Shown: piece after piece, positions 1-10,793 of the stretch
How the letters are laid out: each line of letters begins with the position of its first letter
How positions within the stretch are numbered: position 1 is the stretch's first letter
DNA from: Roseofilum reptotaenium CS-1145
GTDB taxonomy: Bacteria > Cyanobacteriota > Cyanobacteriia > Cyanobacteriales > Desertifilaceae
DNA: 64,000 nt
Reading direction: 5' to 3'
Assembly: GCF_028330985.1 (NCBI RefSeq)
Contig: NZ_JAQMUE010000080.1
Coordinates: forward strand, 62,001 to 126,000
Program-made: the position numbers and the translations under genes
The notes under the pieces: generated by a model
Databases searched by the model: none
Told to the model about the DNA's origin: nothing
What the model saw: the letters and a program-made list of their open reading frames with translations, nothing else

Positions 1-48
1 TCTCCCCGTGTCTCCGCGTCCCCGCGTCCACCTGTCAGGAGCATCTTA

Positions 49-1557
49 CTAATTGACAGTAGGATTCAGGACACTGCTGTCTACGATGCGGACGATATCG
101 CCTTCGCTGATAAATCCTGCACCGAGGACGACGATACGATCGCCTAAATTCAGACCTTGTCTAATTTCCACATTGGTAGAATCTCCCCCTAGGGGGGAAC
201 CCACTTCTACCGTGCGGGCGATCGCCCGATCGTTTTCATCAACTTGATAAATCAGGGCGCTGCCATCAGCTTGGGGTTGAACCGCTTGTGCGGGAACCAC
301 TAGTCCTTGCAACGTTTGCGCGGTAATACTTGCTTGTAAAAACATCCCCGGTCTCAAAAGGGTAGACGAGGGAAGGTCAATCTTCACCGTTGCTTGGCGG
401 GTATTGGCATCAACCAGGGGAGCCACTTCTCTAATCGTTCCCTTGATATTGATCCGACTATCAGCATCCGAGGTTAAGGTGACTGGGGCCCCGATATTCA
501 CCTGACTCAGTTGGGTTTCGGGAATTTTTAGTTCTAGTTCTAGAGTGCCTTGGTTGATAATCCGAAAGAGGGGCATCTCTGGATTAGCCAAATCTCCTAT
601 CCGTGCGCTACGTTCGCTGACTCTACCACTTGATGGTGCGGTAACCTGGGTTTGGGCAAGATAGGTTTTCTGTTGTTCTACCCTCGCTTGTTGGCTTTGC
701 AGTTGGGCTAAAGCGGTATTGACATTCGCGGTCATACTACCGATAGTGGCTTGGGCGCTATTCACATTGGCGGTTGCACTACTGATTCTGGCTTCAGCGC
801 TATTTACATTTGCCTTAGCCACTTGCACTGCTTCCCTAGCATTCTTAGCCCTTGTGCGGCTTAAATCCACTTCTTGGGTGCTAATGGCTCCTTCTGCGGC
901 TAGGGTTTCTGATCGCTGCAAATCCCGTTCTGTCTGTTCGAGTTCTGCTTGGGCTTGGGCTAAAGAGGCGATCGCCTGTTGCTTGCCCGCTTGAGCTTCT
1001 GCTTTCGCTGCCAATGCTCCCTGTAGAGCTGATTTGGCTTGTTCCACTGCCGCTTGTCGCTCTTGTACCACAGCGCGACTTGCTTCTACATCTGCCTGGA
1101 CTTGGCGGATTTGGGTTTGCAAAACCGAATCATCTAATACCACCATCAATTGCCCTTTTTCCACCCAATCCCCTTCATCGACTAAAACTTGAAGGATTTG
1201 CAAGTCCAGCACTTGCGGTAGTACGGGCAATAGATCATACGCACCTACTGTCCCAGTTGCCGTGAATGTGCTGGGTATTTTCGCCAATTCCACCGTGGCT
1301 AGGGTAACTGTTTGTACGGGATCTGCTGCTGCTTGAGAAGCGGTAACGGGTTGGACGGGACTCGGTTCAGAGCGGTTCAGGCTATTGAAGGCATAGGTGG
1401 CAAATGCACCGACTGCTAGGCCAATGCCTAAACCCAAAAGCAATCCAGGCTTGCTCTCCCTACTTGTTTGAGGATCTATGTTTTCAGTCACTAGAGTATC
1501 TTGGGGTTCAGTTGGTGTGGATGAATTTTCTATCTCACTGACTGGGTTTTCGCTCAT
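49..1557 (-). CDS. RND efflux periplasmic adaptor (HlyD/MFP family)
   Basis: Membrane fusion protein of about 502 residues that would link an inner-membrane RND pump to an outer-membrane channel. A variable N-terminus is followed by one membrane segment (about residues 38-60, Leu/Gly/Ala rich), a first half of the lipoyl-like domain (VDEGDWVEKGQ), a long Ala/Gln-rich coiled-coil hairpin (about 150-300), the second lipoyl half (APSSGRVSERSARIGD) and beta-barrel domains (LRPGMFLQASI). The longer reading begins with TTG; I prefer the ATG six bases downstream (MSENP). The RND permease at 4135 is on the other strand with three genes between, so pairing is possible but not shown. The hairpin is longer than in AcrA-type adaptors. 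Family certain, substrate unknown. Confidence 0.9.
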   Translation of the reverse strand: MSENPVSEIENSSTPTEPQDTLVTENIDPQTSRESKPGLLLGLGIGLAVGAFATYAFNSLNRSEPSPVQPVTASQAAADPVQTVTLATVELAKIPSTFTATGTVGAYDLLPVLPQVLDLQILQVLVDEGDWVEKGQLMVVLDDSVLQTQIRQVQADVEASRAVVQERQAAVEQAKSALQGALAAKAEAQAGKQQAIASLAQAQAELEQTERDLQRSETLAAEGAISTQEVDLSRTRAKNAREAVQVAKANVNSAEARISSATANVNSAQATIGSMTANVNTALAQLQSQQARVEQQKTYLAQTQVTAPSSGRVSERSARIGDLANPEMPLFRIINQGTLELELKIPETQLSQVNIGAPVTLTSDADSRINIKGTIREVAPLVDANTRQATVKIDLPSSTLLRPGMFLQASITAQTLQGLVVPAQAVQPQADGSALIYQVDENDRAIARTVEVGSPLGGDSTNVEIRQGLNLGDRIVVLGAGFISEGDIVRIVDSSVLNPTVN

Positions 1558-1671
1558 GATCAACCTCGGATATGGACGCTGCTTTAGGTCTAGGCCTTGG
1601 CTGTGCCTAGGGTCGAGTAATCTTTATCTCTCCTTTATATTATTACGCATTGTTAAGCATGTGGGGCAACT

Positions 1672-1724
1672 CTATCTCTATCCCCCTATCTCCCTATCCC
1701 CCTATCTCCCCATTCCCTATCCAT
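1672..1724. repeat. C-rich heptamer-like tandem tract (CCCTATCTC units)
   Basis: Imperfect tandem units of the type CCCCCTATCTCC and CCCTATC, lying 40 bp before the ABC permease start. It is one of many related tracts in this window (also 19830-19868, 31626-31655, 35588-35625, 41797-41830, 60128-60157 and inside cobN). They resemble the short tandemly repeated heptamers described in filamentous cyanobacteria. No role can be read from the sequence. Confidence 0.7.
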
Positions 1725-1761
1725 GGCACAATAGGGAATCCAAAGGTGAAGAGGTACAGCC

Positions 1762-2832
1762 GTGGATTGGTGGCAGAAACTACGCAAAAATCCCCTCGCT
1801 CAGGTGGGAGCGGTGATTCTGATAATATTCTATATCGTGGTGATTGGTGCGGGTTTTTTTGCCCCCTACAGTCCCTACAGTTCCCAGCTTGATGGCTCTC
1901 TATTACCACCTACGCCCATTGAGTGGTTGAATGAGCAAGGACAATTCTCACCGCGTGTCTATCCGGTAACCCAGGGAGCTACGGATTTAGATACAGGCGA
2001 TCGCCCTCTGATTATAGACCGGAGTCGTCCCTCACCTCTACGTCTGTTTGTCCAGGGAGATGACTATAAACTCTTGGGTATCATTCCCGCGACTCTCCAT
2101 CTTTTTGGCACACAAGGAGAAGGACGGCTCAATCTCTTGGGCACAGATCGGCAAGCGAGAGACCAGTTCAGTCGTCTTCTGTACGGCGGTCAGATTAGCC
2201 TCAGTATCGGTTTAGTAGGAATTTTGATTTCTTTTCCCCTGGGGATGCTTGTGGGCGGTATATCGGGCTATTTTGGCGGTTGGACAGATGCGATTTTGAT
2301 GCGACTGGTGGAGGTGTTAATGACCATTCCCGGTATTTATCTATTGGTTGCTCTTGCTGCGGTGATTCCGCCCCAACTCACTAGCGCTCAACGGTTTCTC
2401 CTGATTGTCATTATTACTTCTTTTATCAGTTGGTCGGGATTAGCACGGGTGATTCGAGGTCAAGTACTATCGATTAAAGAGCAACAATTTGTACAAGCGG
2501 CGAAAGCGATGGGAGCTAATCCGGTTTATATTATTGTTCGCCATGTCTTGCCCCAAACGGCGACCTATGTGATTATTTCCGCAACTCTTGCTATTCCTGG
2601 GTTTATTGTAGCTGAATCGGTTTTAAGTCTGATTGGTTTAGGGATTCAAGAACCCGATCCCTCTTGGGGGAATTTATTATCTGCGGGAACGAATGCCTCG
2701 ATTTTAGTCTTACAACCTTGGTTAGTTTGGCCTCCTGCGATCTTGATTATTTTAACAGTTCTCTCGTTTAATCTTTTGGGGGATGGATTGCGCGATGCCC
2801 TCGATCCGAGGAGTTTACGGGAATTTAATTAA
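1762..2832 (+). CDS. ABC transporter permease, oligopeptide/dipeptide type (DppC/OppC-like)
   Basis: Inner-membrane permease of 356 residues. The N-terminal helix (about 15-38) and a long extracytoplasmic loop precede a five-helix core starting near residue 145. The cytoplasmic EAA loop that docks on the ATPase is clear (QAAKAMGANPVYIIVRHVLP), and the C-terminal signature (IGLGIQEPDPSWGNLL, FNLLGDGLRDALDPR) is typical of DppC/OppC. GTG start with a good ribosome site (GAAGAGG) 8 bases upstream. No ATPase, binding protein or partner permease lies next to it, so the transporter is encoded elsewhere in part; such scattering is common in cyanobacteria. Substrate (peptide, nickel or other) cannot be decided. 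Confidence 0.88.
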   Translation: MDWWQKLRKNPLAQVGAVILIIFYIVVIGAGFFAPYSPYSSQLDGSLLPPTPIEWLNEQGQFSPRVYPVTQGATDLDTGDRPLIIDRSRPSPLRLFVQGDDYKLLGIIPATLHLFGTQGEGRLNLLGTDRQARDQFSRLLYGGQISLSIGLVGILISFPLGMLVGGISGYFGGWTDAILMRLVEVLMTIPGIYLLVALAAVIPPQLTSAQRFLLIVIITSFISWSGLARVIRGQVLSIKEQQFVQAAKAMGANPVYIIVRHVLPQTATYVIISATLAIPGFIVAESVLSLIGLGIQEPDPSWGNLLSAGTNASILVLQPWLVWPPAILIILTVLSFNLLGDGLRDALDPRSLREFN

Positions 2833-2888
2833 TGGAGAATAGGGAATAGGGAATGGGGAAACCAGATTTCTAATCGTCCCGATCGCCG

Positions 2889-3632
2889 TTAGGTATTCTT
2901 ATAGAGTTGAATCACGATCTCAGAGAGAATGGGCAATGATTTCAGCGATCCGTGAATGAGGTTCATGGCATTCAGGGGATGTTTGAGCATTTGTAGGGCA
3001 AGGGGAATGGGGGCAAGTTGACCTTGGGCGTTTATGGCATCATTGAGATTAGGCAGGTCTTGATTGTGGAGATCGCCAATTACCCGCACCATTCCCACAG
3101 CAATGCCTGCGCTCTGTAAGGTTTTTAAAATCGCAAATCCTTCCATATCGACAACCGAAGCCTGGTAGGTTTGACCGAGGTTCTGTTTTTTAGTTGCTTG
3201 AGTAATAATATGACTGCTGGTTAAGCCAGTTACGGGTTGGGTATGGGGATTGAGTCGATCGCTCAGGAATTGAGTTAAGGCGCGATCGCACTCTAGACTC
3301 TGTAAAGGGAATTCTGGAGCTAAATTACAGCATTGTTGATACACAACCACATCACCCACCTGGTGTTGAGCAGATAAACTGCCGGCTAATCCCAGGACAA
3401 CAAGAGTTGGGCGATCGGGTATAATTTCTGTAATCCACTGTTGTAAATACTTGCTGACGGGTTCACTTCCCATGGGAATGGGATAGACACGTGGCAACTG
3501 AGAGGATAAAGGCAAAGCACCCATACCTCGACGAACAGCATGATATTCAGCCCCTTGAGGGACTAAAATTACATTCGGTGATGAGAATTTAGGGCTGGCG
3601 ATCCGATCCAAGGTATCTATTCTCAGTTGCAA
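2889..3632 (-). CDS. Nucleoside phosphorylase/MTA-SAH nucleosidase-like protein
   Basis: 247-residue protein with the phosphorylase/nucleosidase fold: a Gly-rich segment (LVVLGLAGSLS, about 87-97), the strand-loop VGDVVVYQ, and the purine/ribose-binding motif VVDMEGFAI (about 161-169), where Met-Glu holds the ribose. The family cleaves or phosphorolyses purine nucleosides; cyanobacterial members of this size are usually annotated only as phosphorylase-like, and a hopanoid-type HpnG role is possible. The start is TTG and may be wrong, because there is no strong ribosome site and no early ATG. Stands alone between an ABC permease and a small secreted protein. Exact substrate unknown. Confidence 0.7.
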   Translation of the reverse strand: MQLRIDTLDRIASPKFSSPNVILVPQGAEYHAVRRGMGALPLSSQLPRVYPIPMGSEPVSKYLQQWITEIIPDRPTLVVLGLAGSLSAQHQVGDVVVYQQCCNLAPEFPLQSLECDRALTQFLSDRLNPHTQPVTGLTSSHIITQATKKQNLGQTYQASVVDMEGFAILKTLQSAGIAVGMVRVIGDLHNQDLPNLNDAINAQGQLAPIPLALQMLKHPLNAMNLIHGSLKSLPILSEIVIQLYKNT

Positions 3633-3728
3633 CGGCGGAAATGGCGATCGATGGGGAACTTAGAGCATGTCCCAAACTTCGATACTGCCCAGCTATTTTA
3701 ATTGATTGAGGATTCAAGGAAAAGAGTA

Positions 3729-4064
3729 ATGATGGATTCATGGAAAAAGGGGTTAGCAACCCTGATCGGTTTAGGATGTTTAGGGATAACTCCCCTCACC
3801 AGAGCGCAGTCAACTCCAACCCCAACGCCTCATGTCTATCCCGAAGACGCAGTAAATGAGATTCTAAAGAACTGTCGTGAAGAAACTGAGACGTTTTTAC
3901 CCCCCGATTTAATTGAACCTTTATGTGAATGCGTACTCACTGAGTTTCAAGCTCAATTCAGTCATAGTGAGTATCAAAAGCTGATTGCTGAAGCGGAGAA
4001 AAAAAGAGAAGATCCTCTCCAATTCCTAGAAATTGGGCAACAGTGTGCCGTTCAATTATTTTAA
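3729..4064 (+). CDS. Small exported protein of unknown function
   Basis: About 111 residues from the double ATG at 3729/3732 (the longer TTG reading lacks a good start). It has a clear signal peptide (MDSWKKG, then ATLIGLGCLGIT, cleavage near RAQS), then a Thr/Pro stretch and a helical acidic domain with a CxC pair (LCECVL) plus two further cysteines (NCREE, QQCAV), suggesting one or two disulfides in the periplasm. I do not recognise a named family. It ends 30 bp before a strong intrinsic terminator, so it is probably a single-gene transcript. Confidence 0.7.
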   Translation: MMDSWKKGLATLIGLGCLGITPLTRAQSTPTPTPHVYPEDAVNEILKNCREETETFLPPDLIEPLCECVLTEFQAQFSHSEYQKLIAEAEKKREDPLQFLEIGQQCAVQLF

Positions 4065-4094
4065 GATAAGGTTTGAGTCTTTTTAATGTTAGCG

Positions 4095-4117
4095 TCCCCA
4101 TTATTTGGGGATTTTTT
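4095..4117 (+). terminator. Rho-independent terminator
   Basis: Stem TCCCCA/TGGGGA (6 bp) around a 5-base loop, followed directly by six T. It closes the small exported protein gene and lies across the far-upstream TTG start of the RND pump reading frame, which argues that the pump starts at the ATG at 4135. Confidence 0.8.
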
Positions 4118-4134
4118 ATGGGCACTTCAGGGGT

Positions 4135-6867
4135 ATGGCTGTGAATGAAGGGAAAGGAAGATCGGCAAAAGGGACAAAACGCCAGCAGAAATGGCGGGAG
4201 CGGTTAAATATTTCTCGCTGGGCGATCGCCACCCCCCGCATCACGCTGGGATTTTGGATCGCGGTAATGGTAGCGGGGATTTTTGCGTTTAGTTCCCTCA
4301 AGTATGCTCTTTTTCCGGATATTACGTTTCCGGTGGTGGTGGTTCATGCTTCTGCTCCTTTATCTACCCCTTTAGATATAGAAGCTGAACTAACGGAACC
4401 GATTGAAACTCAACTGCAAGATCTCCCTGGATTAAATCATAGCCGCTCTTTAGTTTATCCCGGACAAACGGTGGTGAATGGCATTTTTGAAGTGGGGGTG
4501 AATTTGGAGGCGATCGCGCCCCAATTGCAAATCGATTTAAACCAATTGTCCCTACCCCACCAGACAAAAGTTGAGGTCATTCCTCTCAATTTAAATGAGT
4601 CGAGCGTAATTAGTTATGCTATCCTCAGCCAAACCCTTTCTTTGGAAGAGTTGCGTGAAATCGCGGTCTCATCTTTTGTTCCAGAATTATCAGCCGTCGA
4701 GGGGGTATTACGAGTAGATATATGGGGAGATGGTTTAGATCGCAACCGGGAAACCCTACCCGATCCTCAATTAGAAGAGGTTTTGGCAACCCAAAATCCC
4801 CCAACGTTAGTACGATTTAATGGAGAAAATGCTCTGGCGTTGAGTGTGGTAAAGCGCCGCAATGCGAATACGTTGGATGTGGTGAATCGCATTGAGGATG
4901 AAGTTGCCCAATTACAGGGGAATCACACGGATTTACAGTTGATTTTAGCTGATACAGATGCAGAATATATTCAAGAAGCGACACAATCAACCATTGATGC
5001 GTTATTTTTGGCGATCGCCTTAGCGGTATTGGTAATTTTTGCCTTTCTCTGGAATATCCCCGCCACGCTGATCGCCGCTTTAGCCATCCCCATTTCCCTG
5101 TTAGCAACGTTTATTGTGATGGCGCTTTATGGGTTTAATCTGGAAACGATTACCCTGTTGGCGTTAGCCTTAGTGATTGGGATTATTGTCGATGATGCCA
5201 TTGTCGAGATTGAAAATATTGCTCGCCATGTAGAATTAGGAAAATCTCCGTTAAAAGCGGCGATCGCGGCTACGAATGAAATTGGTTTAACGGTAGCTGC
5301 CTCTACCCTTACCATTGTCGCCGTTTTTCTCCCGGTTGCCTTTATGGGGGGTACAGTTGGACAGTTTTTCAAACCCTTTGGCTTAACGATTTCCGCAGCC
5401 GTGATCGCCTCTTTGTTCGTGGCTCGCACTCTCACGCCAATTTTAGCTGTAGATTGGCTCAAACGAGAAAAAACGTTTAAACAAAAGCCCGTGCGCCGAT
5501 ATGGGGTTTCTCGCGCCTATGGTCGGCTCTTGGGATGGTGTTTACACCATCGATGGATAGTGGTGGCTATTGCCCTGTTCAGTTTCATCGCGGGTATTGC
5601 CCTAATTCCTTTTATTCCCAAGGGTTTTATCCCCCAACTCGATCGCGGAGAGTTTAACATCGTCTATACCTCAGAACTGCCGAAATTTAGCGCTCCTCCC
5701 CCCACGGAAACGCCCGAAGATCGGGGATCGTTCAGTTGGTTAGCGAGTCTTGTTCAATCTCCCGAACCGATTCTTTTACGCAAGTCTCGCAACGTGGCGG
5801 AAGAGTTGGAGGAAGTGGTGCTGAGTCTTCCGGATGTGGAAAGAGTCTATACCATCATGGGGTTGCGGGGAGAAGCAAATAAGGGACAAATGCGGGTGAT
5901 GTTGAAGGGCGATCGCCAGTTAAGCACGTTAGAAATGCAGCAACACCTGCGGGAAAAACTCCCGAAAATCCCTAGAGTTACCCTCAGCGTGGAAGATATC
6001 CAATTTGTAGATACGGTGGATCAAAAGCCCGTGCAAGTGATGTTAGCCGGAGAGGATTTAGTTGAGCTGAATCAAGCCGCGCAAGGATTTCAAGAGCGTT
6101 TAGCGCAACTGACTGGATTGGCCGATTTAGAGGTTACCGAAACCGGAGTCCATCAATCTGGCGATATTCCTGGGCGCATTGATCGCTACCAGGGAGAGCG
6201 GGTGATGATCTTCAGTGCCAATTTAACCGATGGGGCGGCGATCGGCAATATTAGCGATGAAATCACCCAAATTGCTGATACTATGCTCCCGGAAAATATC
6301 CGCCTCATTATTGGTGGAGAAGGGGCATCCAGTAGCGAAGTATTTGGCAGTTTTGGCACAACCTTAACGTTTTCAATTCTCTCCATGCTCTTGCTCCTGT
6401 GGCTCTTATTTGGTCGTCTAGAAGAACCGATTGTTGTCGGTTTATGTCTCCCTTTATCCATTGTTGGAGCGATGTTAGCCTTACTCATTACCCAAAGTGA
6501 TTTTGGCATGATTTCCCTTTTGGGTTTAATCTTCCTTCTGGGACTGTTAGATAAAAATGCTCTACTTTTAATGGACTATGCCAACCAATTACGCCAGAAA
6601 GGAGTTGATCGCTATACAGCTTTATTAGAAACCGGAAAAGTGCGCCTCAGACCGATTTTAATGACGACTGGCTCGACTTTGTTAGGAATGCTCCCCATTG
6701 CCCTTGGATTTGGTGCAGGCGCAGAATTACGCCAACCCATGGCAGTTGCAATTATGGGGGGATTAATTACGTCTACTTTATTAAGTTTAATTGTTGTCCC
6801 TGTTTTGTATACGTTGCTCGAAGATGCTTGGAAATGGATGATTCAGAAATTAACACTTAACACTTAA
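4135..6867 (+). CDS. RND-family efflux permease (AcrB/MexB-like)
   Basis: Proton-driven inner-membrane exporter, 910 residues from the ATG at 4135 (an upstream TTG at 4105 lies in a terminator). The usual 2 x 6 helix layout is visible: a first helix, a periplasmic loop, helices 2-6 with the proton-relay motif (LVIGIIVDDAIVEIEN, two adjacent Asp), then the second half ending with GLIFLLGLLDKNALLL and GGLITSTLLSLIVVPVLY. It is about 130 residues shorter than AcrB; both periplasmic loops are about 240 residues instead of about 300, so docking may differ from classical pumps. No adaptor is adjacent; the one at 49-1557 is a candidate. Substrate unknown. Confidence 0.9.
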   Translation: MAVNEGKGRSAKGTKRQQKWRERLNISRWAIATPRITLGFWIAVMVAGIFAFSSLKYALFPDITFPVVVVHASAPLSTPLDIEAELTEPIETQLQDLPGLNHSRSLVYPGQTVVNGIFEVGVNLEAIAPQLQIDLNQLSLPHQTKVEVIPLNLNESSVISYAILSQTLSLEELREIAVSSFVPELSAVEGVLRVDIWGDGLDRNRETLPDPQLEEVLATQNPPTLVRFNGENALALSVVKRRNANTLDVVNRIEDEVAQLQGNHTDLQLILADTDAEYIQEATQSTIDALFLAIALAVLVIFAFLWNIPATLIAALAIPISLLATFIVMALYGFNLETITLLALALVIGIIVDDAIVEIENIARHVELGKSPLKAAIAATNEIGLTVAASTLTIVAVFLPVAFMGGTVGQFFKPFGLTISAAVIASLFVARTLTPILAVDWLKREKTFKQKPVRRYGVSRAYGRLLGWCLHHRWIVVAIALFSFIAGIALIPFIPKGFIPQLDRGEFNIVYTSELPKFSAPPPTETPEDRGSFSWLASLVQSPEPILLRKSRNVAEELEEVVLSLPDVERVYTIMGLRGEANKGQMRVMLKGDRQLSTLEMQQHLREKLPKIPRVTLSVEDIQFVDTVDQKPVQVMLAGEDLVELNQAAQGFQERLAQLTGLADLEVTETGVHQSGDIPGRIDRYQGERVMIFSANLTDGAAIGNISDEITQIADTMLPENIRLIIGGEGASSSEVFGSFGTTLTFSILSMLLLLWLLFGRLEEPIVVGLCLPLSIVGAMLALLITQSDFGMISLLGLIFLLGLLDKNALLLMDYANQLRQKGVDRYTALLETGKVRLRPILMTTGSTLLGMLPIALGFGAGAELRQPMAVAIMGGLITSTLLSLIVVPVLYTLLEDAWKWMIQKLTLNT

Positions 6868-7015
6868 CAAATATTACTGTAGTTTGAGCCAATCCCAATC
6901 TCATAAATACTGGAAATCAATTAAAGCTGTCACCGCCAAAATCATTGTAAATTCACATGAGCATAGCCTTAGGGATCGCCAATTTGGCGGCGATCGCACT
7001 TTACAATCCGAGTGC

Positions 7016-7045
7016 TATTGCCTATTCCCTGACTTCTGCAAGAAC
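7016..7045. repeat. Fragment of the AGACTTCTTGCA miniature element
   Basis: About 30 bp ending in CTGACTTCTGCAAGAA just after the DUF2079 stop codon. It matches the end of the elements at 25270-25367 and 60067-60176 (read in inverse orientation), so it is probably a truncated third copy. Confidence 0.5.
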
Positions 7046-7049
7046 TCCA

Positions 7050-8738
7050 TTAACCTCGCTCTTGATTTAAAACGGGTTGAATGGATTGTTCATACGCTTG
7101 CCATTGCTGCAATTTTTCCGGCACAGAATTCACGTCTTTTTCCATTAAAACCACTCCATTGATAAATTCGGTAATCCCATACTGGGAGGTAGTGAGCAGA
7201 TGATTAATTAAACCCACATGGATGTTCAGGGATTCTCTATCCTCACCAAATGCGGGTTGATAGCGCACTAAACGCCATAAATCAACCACCACATAATCGA
7301 CGGTTTCTACTTGCCCATTATCATCTTTAATAAATACGAAGGGGGAACGAATAATTTCGCGGCGACTGGACAGATGGGGAATGATATAGGTGGGTGCTGC
7401 AACACTGGCATCTTCGGGAATTCGACCGATAATATTATGGATTTCCTGACTTCTTTGCCATTGTTGTAGGGGAGAGACATAAACCCATGGCTCTACAGAA
7501 TCGGGCACAATAAAGTATAAGGTGCGATTGGGATTAGCGGCGATCGCCAAAAAAATAGAAATACTCAGACATACGGCCCACACCCGTTTCGAGACACGAC
7601 TCAGAGCGCGAGGTTGACGTGGCTTATTCGGCTGAAAAAAGTTATTGAACCCTTCTCCAGACCACCATAAAATAGCCCCATAACAGAGTCCTGGAACCAC
7701 AGCTATGGCATAACGCACATTAACCGAGAGCAGCGAAGTGGTCTGACCTGAAAATAATTTGAGCAAGGGAAAACCCGTAATGATCCAGGCAGTTGGTGCG
7801 ACAACAGGGACAAAGGCAAACGGCAACCATTGAGCAATAATATACCTGAGAGTGAGCGAAAATGGGGTGACTAATTCGATCGCCAATTTCCCAGGACTCA
7901 TTAACATCCCCTTAATAATATCCAGGGTTGAGGCTTCCTGGGCATCCGTAAATTGGCCAAACTGCTCCAACATAAAGCGCTTGGAAATATCATCGGAAAA
8001 CAGGGGCATGATTAGATTAGTCAAGGCTAAAATATACCCGAAACTCAGCACACAAACCATTGCCCCAATCCGAGGAAACCGGCGGCTCAAAATCATGTAC
8101 ATGCCTACTCCAAACAGAGCAATCCCTGTATCCTCACGAATTGCTAAAATCAAAGGACACATGAGCGCAAACAGCCACCACCACCGTTTTTCCATCGCCA
8201 GCAGCAGGGTAAACATAAATAGGGGCAACTGAAAATTATCGTGAAAATTACATAAAGTCGGCCCAATGACCGCATGGGCCCCATAATAGCTACAAGTAAT
8301 CCAGCGAGCCGGAATCGGTTCGAGATATTGCCGGGCTAGCACGTATAGCACCATCCCTGCCGCAGAAATCACGGTCACCAATAATACGGATAAGGTCGCA
8401 GCTTGGGGAAACCAGGAATAGAACGGCAACCACAGGAGCAAAGCCGGAGTAAAATGTTGTCCCAAACGGTGATAACTAACATCAGGCATTTCCCCAGCGT
8501 GAACCACATTGGTAGAAAGTTGAGAAGACAGGCTACTTTGGAAGAAGTTTCCTTGAGTGCCATTCCACATCACCTGATTAAAAATGCCCTGATCGTAGGA
8601 CGAATAAAAGGTGAAATGGCGATGCAATACCAACGCCATACAGACCGTAAAAAAAAATCCCCCCACCATCAGCAGTGGTTTCCATTCATTCGCTTGCAGG
8701 GGAGTTATGTTTCTCCCTTGCTCTATATTCGCAGTCAT
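7050..8738 (-). CDS. DUF2079 multi-pass membrane protein
   Basis: About 562 residues from the ATG at 8738 (MTANIEQ); the longer reading adds 13 residues that run into a repeat. Many hydrophobic segments (for example LLMVGGFFFTVCMALVL, LLWLPFYSW, GMYMILSRR) and the early motif YSSYDQGIFNQVMWN are typical of DUF2079, a family related to membrane glycosyltransferases of the GT-C kind with an Asp in the first periplasmic loop. The C-terminal 130 residues form a soluble, probably periplasmic domain. It follows gloA by 40 bp on the same strand and may be cotranscribed. A glycosyl transfer role is family inference only. Confidence 0.8.
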   Translation of the reverse strand: MTANIEQGRNITPLQANEWKPLLMVGGFFFTVCMALVLHRHFTFYSSYDQGIFNQVMWNGTQGNFFQSSLSSQLSTNVVHAGEMPDVSYHRLGQHFTPALLLWLPFYSWFPQAATLSVLLVTVISAAGMVLYVLARQYLEPIPARWITCSYYGAHAVIGPTLCNFHDNFQLPLFMFTLLLAMEKRWWWLFALMCPLILAIREDTGIALFGVGMYMILSRRFPRIGAMVCVLSFGYILALTNLIMPLFSDDISKRFMLEQFGQFTDAQEASTLDIIKGMLMSPGKLAIELVTPFSLTLRYIIAQWLPFAFVPVVAPTAWIITGFPLLKLFSGQTTSLLSVNVRYAIAVVPGLCYGAILWWSGEGFNNFFQPNKPRQPRALSRVSKRVWAVCLSISIFLAIAANPNRTLYFIVPDSVEPWVYVSPLQQWQRSQEIHNIIGRIPEDASVAAPTYIIPHLSSRREIIRSPFVFIKDDNGQVETVDYVVVDLWRLVRYQPAFGEDRESLNIHVGLINHLLTTSQYGITEFINGVVLMEKDVNSVPEKLQQWQAYEQSIQPVLNQERG

Positions 8739-8778
8739 ATAACTCTTGCCTATTGCCCCTTGCCTAGCGCGAAGCACT

Positions 8779-9165
8779 CTAAGACTTCGTTTGAATCAGT
8801 TCTACTTTATAGCCATTGGGGTCTTCTACAAAAGCAATTACCGTAGATCCATGCTTCATCGGCCCGGGTTCGCGCACCACCTTACCGCCTTTATCCTTAA
8901 TTTGGTCGCAGGTTTGATAGATATCTTCTACTCCTAGGGCAATGTGACCGTAGGCATCTCCGAGATCGTACTGGTCTTGACCCCAGTTATAGGTGAGTTC
9001 TAGAACTGTATGATCGGACTCTTCCCCATACCCGACAAAGGCCAAGGTAAACTCTCCCCCTGGATAGTCCTTTTGACGCAGCAGTTTCATTCCTAAAACG
9101 TCGCAATAAAACGTTAGAGACTCTTCTAAGTTTTTCACTCGTAACATGGTGTGTAGAAATCGCAT
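8779..9165 (-). CDS. gloA: Lactoylglutathione lyase (glyoxalase I)
   Basis: 128 residues, the usual size for bacterial glyoxalase I. It converts the methylglyoxal-glutathione hemithioacetal to S-lactoylglutathione in the cytoplasm. Two beta-alpha-beta-beta-beta modules are visible: [20 protein letters not shown] with metal ligand His5 and [10 protein letters not shown] with a Glu ligand, then AYGHIALGV with the second His and NGYKVELIQ with the last Glu. All four metal ligands are present. The ATG start fits the family. The gene lies 113 bp from divergent enolase, so both are linked to glycolytic flux by position, though this may be chance. Confidence 0.95.
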   Translation of the reverse strand: MRFLHTMLRVKNLEESLTFYCDVLGMKLLRQKDYPGGEFTLAFVGYGEESDHTVLELTYNWGQDQYDLGDAYGHIALGVEDIYQTCDQIKDKGGKVVREPGPMKHGSTVIAFVEDPNGYKVELIQTKS

Positions 9166-9263
9166 GGTTTAATCTCCGAGTTTCAATCCCAAATACTTTC
9201 CAAAATTCAAGGCGGATCGGCGATCCATGGCGTATTCTAACAAACGTTCCCTATATACAATAA

Positions 9264-10571
<1,308 letters not shown>

Positions 10572-10793
10572 GGAAATGGGGAATGGGGGAACACTCCAGA
10601 GACAGGGAGGGAGATTCCCTATTCCCTAACACAAAACGCTATATATTAAAAAATATTAAGAATTCTTGCATTAAAACCATAATTACTCATTAAATTTTCT
10701 CGATCTACCTTTCTACAGGATTGGCCCAAAGTCTGATATATAGTAAATAGTTAAGGAATGTAAGTTTTTCTAAGATTCGGGAGATATATCAAG

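Noticed and set aside
4105-4134. Upstream TTG start of the RND pump
   Set aside because: It lies within a terminator hairpin and T run; the ATG at 4135 gives a normal N-terminus.
6884-7162. 92-codon plus-strand frame
   Set aside because: Overlaps the DUF2079 gene end and a repeat fragment; no ribosome site or known motif.
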